DNA of 64,000 bases from Rhipidocladum racemiflorum (Eukaryota > Streptophyta > Magnoliopsida > Poales > Poaceae), in assembly GCA_036346355.1 (NCBI GenBank), contig CM070578.1, forward strand, positions 15,328,501 to 15,392,500, given 5' to 3'. This document shows positions 57,779 through 64,000 of the stretch, piece by piece. Below the pieces are notes generated by a model, which was not told the DNA's origin, did not search any database, and was given only the letters and a program-made list of their open reading frames with translations. The translations under genes were made by a program, and so were the position numbers. Position 1 is the stretch's first letter; each line of letters begins with the position of its first letter.

Positions 57779-59277
57779 CGTCTTCGCGACGGGCGGCGGT
57801 ACAGCGATCGCCGCCGCCGGTCCCGGCCGCTTCTTCGGTCCGGATCATCGCGACGCCGGATTTGGTCTCTCGCTCAAATCAGGACTTTCTAGCGGTGGCC
57901 TCCTTTCGCTTCTTCTTCTTCTTCTTCTTGCGGTCGAAGGATTTTGAGGGGTCAAGGCGTCGTCGGTGTCGGCAGGCCTTGTCGCGACTTCCGGAAGCCT
58001 CGGCCCCGGGCGCACTTGTGCGCCAGGGAGAACAACTCGGACGTGGTTGAGATGACGCGGGTTGCCATCTTCTCCCGCATCTTCTGGTCCCGGACCCCCC
58101 TTCGGAAAGCAATGATCACTGACTGCTCAGAGATCCGGGGGATCGTATTGCGGCAGTGACTAAACCGCCGAATGAACTCTCTCAGGGATTCCCCCTCTGT
58201 CTGCTCCAGAGCGTGGAGGTCGTCCTCCACGCCTGGTTGAGCGTAGGAGCCCTGGAAGTTGGCGACGAAAATGTCGCACAGCTCCTCCCACGAGTGCACG
58301 GAGCCTCGCGGGAGGTTAAGTAGCCAAGACCGGGCAGAGCCCGTCAGCGACGTCGGGAGGTAGTTGGCCATGACCTTTTCGGACCCTCCCGCCGCGCGCA
58401 CCACCGTGGTGTAGATTTGCAGGAACTCCTCCGGGTTGGCGGTGCCGTCGTACTTCTCGATGGAGGCGAGGCGGAATCTCTCTGGCCACGCAGCTTGCCG
58501 TAGACGGAGGGAGAACGCCTGGCATCCAACGTTGTAGGGGGAGGAGCGTCGCTCGCCAGCCCCTCGACCCTCAGATGGGGTCGAAGAGTGCGAGTCTACG
58601 CTCTCCTGAGAATCGGAGGGGGAGACCCCCTGTTGATCAGTGGGTCCCCGGGGGTTGGCGCGCTGCTGTGAGCGCTCGCGGCGCCCCCTGAGGACATGGC
58701 GTAGGTCGCCACCACGCTCGAACCGCTTCTCGTCCAGGCTAGCTCTTAGGTCTTCGCGATTCCCCCTTGACGCGGGGGGACCGCGAGAAGAAGCGGAGTC
58801 ACGTGCACGTCCCCCTGTGACGGAGGGGGCTGCAACCAGGGTTCCCTTCCCCTTGTCCCGGCCCTTGACGCCGGGGAAGGTTGTTGTGTGACGACTGGAG
58901 CCCTGCACGCCAGTCGCTCGCGCTCCTTGTCGCCATGCACCGGAAGCCCCCGGCTGGGTTGCCACTTCAACCTGTTATTGAGCGACATCGACCAGGTGGA
59001 CGATATCCCGCAACCATGGAGTGGCTGGGGTGTCACCTCCCAGCGGTATTGGAGGGTGATCGAGGAGTAGCCGGGCCGCATGAAGGCTTCGTGCGGGGGT
59101 GTCGTCCCCTAGCGCCAAGCGCCGTTGGACAGGCTGACCCCCGGGCGTGACAGCCGCGCGCGCCCCTCCCACGGCAGAGGGACCCGGCTGGCCCGGCTCC
59201 TTCCCCGGACGCCGGGACCGGCTACGGGCGCTGCTTTCCTCGGGTAGATTGCTGCGCTTGGAGTGCGACTCCGCCAT
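57504..59277 (-). pseudogene. gag of the Tat element, frame-broken
   Basis: The likely start is the ATG at 59277 (MAESHSKRSNLPEESSARS). A frame slip leads into 57952-58965, where the Retrotrans_gag core reads IEKYDGTANPEEFLQIY, ARSWLLNLPRGSVHSWEEL, LREFIRRFSHCRNTIP. A lysine-rich run near 57900 (poly TTC on the plus strand) and another slip lead to YCPIHQTSGHDLEDC, a zinc-knuckle-like motif (about 57720-57775). Confidence 0.85.
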
Positions 59278-59351
59278 GCAGACGATCGTCCCGACTTTTT
59301 CTGAGCTCCAAACTGGAAACGGAAGGAAGAGGGCAATCTAACCACCAATAG

Positions 59352-59369
59352 CCCCTACCTGGCGCGCCA
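59352..59369 (-). other. Primer binding site of the Tat element
   Basis: Minus strand TGGCGCGCCAGGTAGGGG, one base from the LTR end. This type is found in Tat-lineage grass elements and, as far as I recall, matches a tRNA-Arg 3' end. Confidence 0.7.
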
Positions 59370-59370
59370 C

Positions 59371-60560
59371 TGTCGGCGTTCTAGCCAACAGGCACCTCCG
59401 AGTCGGGTGCTTATAAGGTTCAGACGGGGGGCTTTCGGGGTAATCGCCGAAGGAAGGAAGATGAACGGGGTGCCGGTGAAGCTCAGAGGAATGGGGACGC
59501 TGAGATTTACCCAGGTTCGGGCCCTCCGAAGAGTAACAGCCCTAGTCCTGCTTCCCTTACTATTGCTTGTCTTGTGGAATATGAACTGGAATCCTAGCTT
59601 GAGAGAATGGAGCCTAGAATCAATGGATCGAACCCCCTCCCCCATGCACCCCGGCCTCCTCTTATACTCGGGCTCCCGGGGGCACATGAGAGGCTTACAC
59701 GGCAAGGCACACTCATTGCACTGACAAGGGCGTATTTAATGCGCACGTCCCTGTTCTTACATCCCATTATTATCTGCCGCAGCCGTCACATCCCCGCCTC
59801 GGGCCCCACGTCCGCCAACGCTACCCGTTCCGTCAGGGGGTGAGGTGCTACCGTGATGTCACACGCAATTAATGCACGCCTGGGGAAGACGCGCCACCAT
59901 GCTGCATTCTCCACGCTTTGCATTTAATGCGCACGATTCGCATTAAATACCCTTGATCTGGGCGCTGCAACCTCAGGGGTGGACGCCAGGGGAGTGGCTC
60001 GTGCATGCCACTGTCATTGGCGACCACCTCGCCGTCGCCAGGGCGTGGCTCGTCGCCACGTGTCCCTTGGGCGACCACCTTCTGGCGCCAGTGGTGTAGC
60101 CTTGCCGCCACTGCCCACCGGCGACCACCTCGCTGTCGCCAGGGCGTGGCTCGCTCGCCACGTGTCCTTGGGCGACCACCTTCCTGGCGCCAGTGGTGTA
60201 GCCTTGCCGCCACTGCCCACCGGCGACCACCTCGCTGGTCGCCCAGGGGCGTGGTCTGTCTGCCACGTGTCCCTTGGGCGACCACCTTCCTGGGCGCCCA
60301 GTGGTGTGGCCCGGTCGCTACCTGTCCACCGGGCGACCACCTCGCTGGTCGCCCAGGGGCGTGGTCTGTCTGCCACGTGTCCCTTGACCGACCACCTTCC
60401 TGGGCGCCTAGTGGTGTGGCCTGGTCGCCACTTGTCCACTGGGGCGATCATGCCGGGGAGTTGCTGCTTGCCTGCGGCGGTGTGCCCAGACGCGCCCTGC
60501 CCGCCCGGTGGTCTCTTTTACTGCGGGGGAGTGGGGACCCTGGCGTAAAATACGCCGACA
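59371..60560 (-). mobile_element. 5' LTR of the Tat element (1190 bp)
   Basis: Plus-strand edges TGTCGGCGTTCTAG and ...ACGCCGACA, then the duplication CCCAC (60561-60565). It is about 200 bp longer than the 3' LTR because U3 holds four repeat units (near 60019, 60119, 60219 and 60331) instead of two. Outside this block the LTRs differ at only a few positions, so the insertion is young. Confidence 0.92.
60019..60440. repeat. Four minisatellite units in the Tat 5' LTR
   Basis: Two units of about 100 bp are followed by two of about 110 bp. The first two lack single bases in many GG/CC pairs of the unit (for example CGCTGTCGCCAGGGCG against CGCTGGTCGCCCAGGGGCG). Confidence 0.85.
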
Positions 60561-60565
60561 CCCAC

Positions 60566-60861
60566 ACTCATTTTTAACGAGATTAATCCGATTTTTGCCC
60601 CCCCTCTCTCGACATCATCCGATCTAAGTTTCTGGCGTAAGGCTACCGAAAGCCCTTACCGGCACTGTGAAGATCCCGGTGCTCCCCTCTTCTTCATTGC
60701 GCAGGAACAGTCACCGAAGAACACCCAAGAACATCGCCGAGCAATCCCTAATTCCTAAATGGCTTCTTCCTCTAATCCGGGTCAAATTTCCGCATTACTC
60801 TTGTGATCATGACCTAGGCTAGTTAAAGATCTTCATGTTGAGTTCACCTTAAACTCTAACA
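60566..60861 (+). mobile_element. 5' LTR of copia element, right part
   Basis: The piece from the Tat insertion site to ...CTCTAACA, followed at once by the copia PBS. Confidence 0.85.
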
Positions 60862-60863
60862 TT

Positions 60864-60875
60864 TGGTATCAGAGC
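60864..60875 (+). other. Primer binding site of the copia element
   Basis: TGGTATCAGAGC, complement of the initiator tRNA-Met 3' end, two bases after the LTR. Confidence 0.92.
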
Positions 60876-61169
60876 GGTCTAGCCTAAGCATGTTCCAATT
60901 AATCCATTTTTTACCCTGGTTTAGATCTTATTTTGGTTCGGATTTAGCCTTGTTTTCGTCGGTTTATGTTAATTAAGGTTCTTGTTCGGCTCGGCTAGAA
61001 TTTAGGAGGAAATTAGAGTCAAATCCAAAACCCTAGTCACCAAATACCTAAATTTCCCCTAAACTCATCAAGAACCCTAATGATTATGGGGATTTCGGGG
61101 CTTACCTTTCGGATGTCGTCGGCCACACCGCGCACGTCGGCCGCTCCGAGTGCTTCGCCTTCAGCTCGC

Positions 61170-61863
61170 CGCCTCGGATGATAAGAGTTTCATTAAGAAA
61201 AAAGAAACTTCATGACTTAACAGCAGAGAGGTGGGAGCGGTCCAATCGCATGTCCCCAATGATTATGAAGAGCACTGTATCTGTTGGGATAAGAGGGGCA
61301 ATCCCTGAATTCGACAATGCTAAGCAGTATTTGGCCTCAGTCGAGGAGTAATTCGAGGGCTCATCAAAAGTATATGCAAATACTTTAATTATGAAAATGC
61401 TTGCAACTAAGTATGATGACTCCAACAGCATTTATGAACATATCATGATGATGAATGATATGGTTGCTAAGCTTAAGTGTATGAACATGGCTATTTCTGA
61501 TGCCTTTTTGGTTCACTTCATTATGACCTCCATTTCTTCCGAATATAATGCATTCAAGATTAACTACAACACTCAGAAGGAACAGTGGATGGACCATGAG
61601 CGAGTTGATCGTTATGTGTATCCAGGAGGAGGAGAGGATAAAGGCCGAAAGGAAAGACCATGTCTACCATGTCGATCATGGCAAAAAGAAAGTTCCAAGG
61701 GAACTACAAATTTAAGAAGAAACTGCACTTCTCTCCTAAGGTTGAACTAAGAAAGTCAAAGCTAAAGGAGAAGGCTCCTACTGCACCTAACTCTACTTCT
61801 TCTGATGAGTACATTTGTCGCTTATGCAAGAACAGTGGGCACATTCAGAAGGAGGCTTCATGA
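61170..61863 (+). pseudogene. gag remnant of the copia element
   Basis: Frames read LKCMNMAISDAFLVHFIMTS and ISSEYNAFKINYNTQKEQW, typical of copia gag (UBN2 family), then the zinc knuckle YICRLCKNSGHIQKEAS with the last Cys replaced by Ser. A stop at about 61348 and frame slips near 61600-61740 break it. Confidence 0.85.
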
Positions 61864-62220
61864 AGTGGCTCGCTAAGAAGGGTAATAATATAATTTCTAT
61901 TGTTGATGAAACCCTTTATACTAATTTTTCCCTTAATACCTGGTGGATTGATTCTAGTGCCACTGTGCACGTTTCTAATTTATTGCAGGGATTCCTTACC
62001 GTGAGGACACTAAAAAAGGGGAGCGAAGCCTTAGAGTTACTAATGGAAAGGAGGCTGAAGTTGAAGCCGTTGGCACACTATCATTAGCATTAGATAGTGG
62101 TTTCACCCTTCATTTGAACAATATTATTTATGTTCCTAGCATGAGGAGAAACCTTATTTCAGTTTCTCTATTAGATTATGTGGATTTATTTGTATATTTG
62201 GGAACAATAAATGCATTGTA
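61860..62220 (+). pseudogene. Copia protease remnant
   Basis: TWWIDSSATVHVSNLLQGFL carries the protease active site as DSS instead of the usual DSG. Downstream, after slips, comes the segment LNNIIYVPSMRRNLISVS in another frame (about 62115-62170). The integrase that should follow is absent. Confidence 0.82.
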
Positions 62221-62285
62221 AGTTTAAATTATAAAAATGTTAGTTCGATGAGACCATAAGAAATTTTGGTTTCAAAAAAAATGAA

Positions 62286-62790
62286 GTGGACAATTGCATA
62301 TACATTAATATTAAGGGGAGCAAATTCACTATCTTAGTACTTTATGCGGATAATATCTTATTGGCTAGCAGCGATAAGGAAATGTTGTATGGGACCAAAA
62401 GATTTCTTTCCGTTAATTTTGACATGAAGGATCTTGGTGGTGACTCTTATGTTTTGGGCATTGAAATTCATCGAGATAGGTAAAAAGGAATATTAGGCGT
62501 ATCACAAAGGGCATATATTGACAGAGTGCTTAAGAGATATAATATGCATAACTGCTCTTCCACGCTTGCTCTTATTGTTAAGGGCGATAAGTTTGGGACA
62601 TTCCAATGTCTAAGGAATCAATTAGAAATAGATCAGATGAAGGGGATTCCTTACGCTTCAGCTGTCGGAAGCATTATGTATGCTCAAGTTTTTACTCTCC
62701 CTAATTTAGCATTCAGAATAGGGATGCTTGGCAGATATCAATCAAATCCAGGGTTGGACCACTAGAAAGCCGTTAAGAAAGCTTTGCGTT
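62286..62790 (+). pseudogene. Copia reverse transcriptase, C-terminal half
   Basis: DNCIYINIKGSKFTILVLYA starts within the RT palm; the catalytic YVDD box is YADN, so it is inactive. It continues FLSVNFDMKDLGG and LGIEIHRDR, a stop at 62480, then RAYIDRVLKRYNMHNCSS and IPYASAVGSIMYAQ. The N-terminal half of RT and all integrase are deleted, with the junction near 62220-62280. Confidence 0.87.
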
Positions 62791-62813
62791 ATATGTAGGG
62801 CACTAAGCATTAC

Positions 62814-63323
62814 ATGCTCACATATAAGAAGTTTGATACCCTTGAGGCTGTGAGTTATTCGGATGCTGACTTTGCAGGTTGTGTAGATATTAAGAAATCC
62901 ACATCAGGTTATATCTTCACATTTGCGGGAGGAGTCATTTCGTGGAAAAGCTCCAAACAATCGCTTATTGCATCATCAATGATGCAGGCTGAGTTTGTGG
63001 CATGTTATGATGCTACTGGGCAGGCTGTATGGCTTAAGAACTTTATCCTGGGATTAAGAGTGGTAGGCAACATTTATAAACCATTTCCTATATGCTGCTA
63101 TAATATAGACGTAATTTTCTATTTGAGTAACAACAAGTCAAGTGTTGCTGCTAAACACATTGACATTAATTATCATATTGTGAAAGATAGAATTCAGGAT
63201 CAAACAATTGATGTCAAGCATATAAGTACTAAGTCTATGCTTGTGGATCCGCTTACTAAAGGCTTACCACCTAGTCTCTTTCGAGAGCATGTTACCGGCA
63301 TGGGTTTATTAGAAAGCCTCTAA
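62814..63323 (+). pseudogene. Copia RNase H
   Basis: An open frame of 169 codons: SYSDADFAGCVDIKKSTSGY, ISWKSSKQSLIASSMMQAEF and VKHISTKSMLVDPLTKGL are the copia RNase H signature blocks. It ends EHVTGMGLLESL at 63323. Its last 34 bases lie inside the 3' LTR, which starts at 63290. Confidence 0.88.
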
Positions 63324-64000
63324 TTCTGAAAACAAGGACCATAATAATAAAACCAACTCCCGTTAAGAATAAGTAATTATCCTATCGAGATAGAATTGTA
63401 CACTATAGATACTGGGGTTTTCAGCAGTGCCTTTAGTAACCGCTGTAATTAGGGGTGGCAATAAAGCTCGTGGCTCACGAGCCAGCTCGGCTCGAAGCCA
63501 GCTCTAGCCGGCTCAACTCGGGCTTGTGGTATTTACACGGCGAGCCGAGCCTCCCAACCAGCTCACTATTTTTTAAGTCGAGCCCGAGCTGTCTCGCGAG
63601 CCGCCATGAGCCAATGACAAGTGTTTCAGCCCGGTAAGTAGGCCAGCCCAAGTTCGAGTGCTCTCCTTATGCTAGCAGGCCAGCCCAAGTAGCATAGCAA
63701 CTAGCAAGTAGCAAGTGCCCAACCCTAATGTCCAAGCGCCTTAGGCTGGGAGTGACGGCCGACGAGAGTCACGGGATGCCTCACGCCTAGGCTGGGTTGT
63801 CGGCGCCGCCACCCATGCCATCTACCCCGTCGACCATCGCCCATTGCAGAGCATCGTCGCCCACTGCAGGCCGGCATCCTTAGCGCCATCTACGACGTCG
63901 AGCCGCCGGCAGGCCATCCGTCCACATTGAAGCAACTGGCAAGAGGCCACGCCGGAGGCCAGACTGACCATAGCCCTGTCCGTCCGCCATCCACCCCATC
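63290..64000 (+). mobile_element. 3' LTR of copia element, cut by window end
   Basis: It begins TGTTACCGGCATGGG and matches 48074 onward, including the GGCTCG-rich block (63449). The rest lies outside the window. Confidence 0.88.

Overview
The window looks like a piece of grass (Poaceae) nuclear genome. The evidence is the set of mobile elements (Tekay-type chromovirus, Tat-type Ty3 element with a second RNase H and an antisense ORF, a Stowaway MITE with CTCCCTCCGT ends, Tourist-like MITEs with TAA target duplications), GC-rich first exons with GT-AG introns, and genes of plant type. No prokaryotic, organellar or rRNA/tRNA sequence was recognised. Most of the 64 kb is transposon; three host genes, one decayed host gene and one host gene fragment stand out.

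Layout. 1-8974: Tekay-like chromovirus on the minus strand with about 2.9 kb LTRs (left LTR cut by the window edge), PPT, PBS, an open integrase/chromodomain frame and frame-broken gag-PR-RT. 10385-10649: a lone CACTA-type terminus. 11792-14448 (-): SGF11-like zinc-finger gene of the SAGA deubiquitinase module, 3 exons, 190 codons, with a TIR element in intron 2. 14.7-18.7 kb: MITE and unclassified, probably TE-derived DNA. 18689-21459: solo LTR of a relative of the first element, bounded by the duplication AAGGG. 21979-24121: hAT-like element with CGGGTA-rich ends. 24518-27949 (+): small 3-exon gene for a 93-residue protein I do not recognise; its introns hold a Stowaway MITE and an antisense Ty3 fragment. 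28374-29303: hAT element with an exact 8-bp duplication. 29473-29718: Tourist-like MITE. 29.7-34.7 kb: LTR-like non-coding DNA on the minus strand. 35410-37340 (-): decayed membrane RING-H2 gene. 37.4-41.1 kb: MITEs and unannotated DNA.

41152-44828 (-): TAF1B/Rrn7-like RNA polymerase I initiation factor in 5 exons, with one apparent 1-nt frameshift in exon 1. Just upstream lie a fragment of ribosomal protein P1 (45064-45202) and another hAT-like piece whose terminus faces the gene. 48074-64000: a nested block. A Tat-type Ty3 element (49102-60560, minus strand, duplication CCCAC) sits inside the 5' LTR of a deleted copia element (LTR starts 48074; PBS 60864; gag, PR, RT and RNase H remnants to 63323; 3' LTR from 63290 past the window end).

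The host genes (chromatin deubiquitination, Pol I initiation, an unknown small protein) show no sign of acting as one system. The most notable structures are the antisense gene with its own TATA box in the Tat element, the same hAT end placed 400-500 bp upstream of two unrelated genes, the P1-derived exon beside TAF1B, short-motif arrays upstream of TATA boxes in several LTRs, and patches of small indels that break frames and LTR identity.
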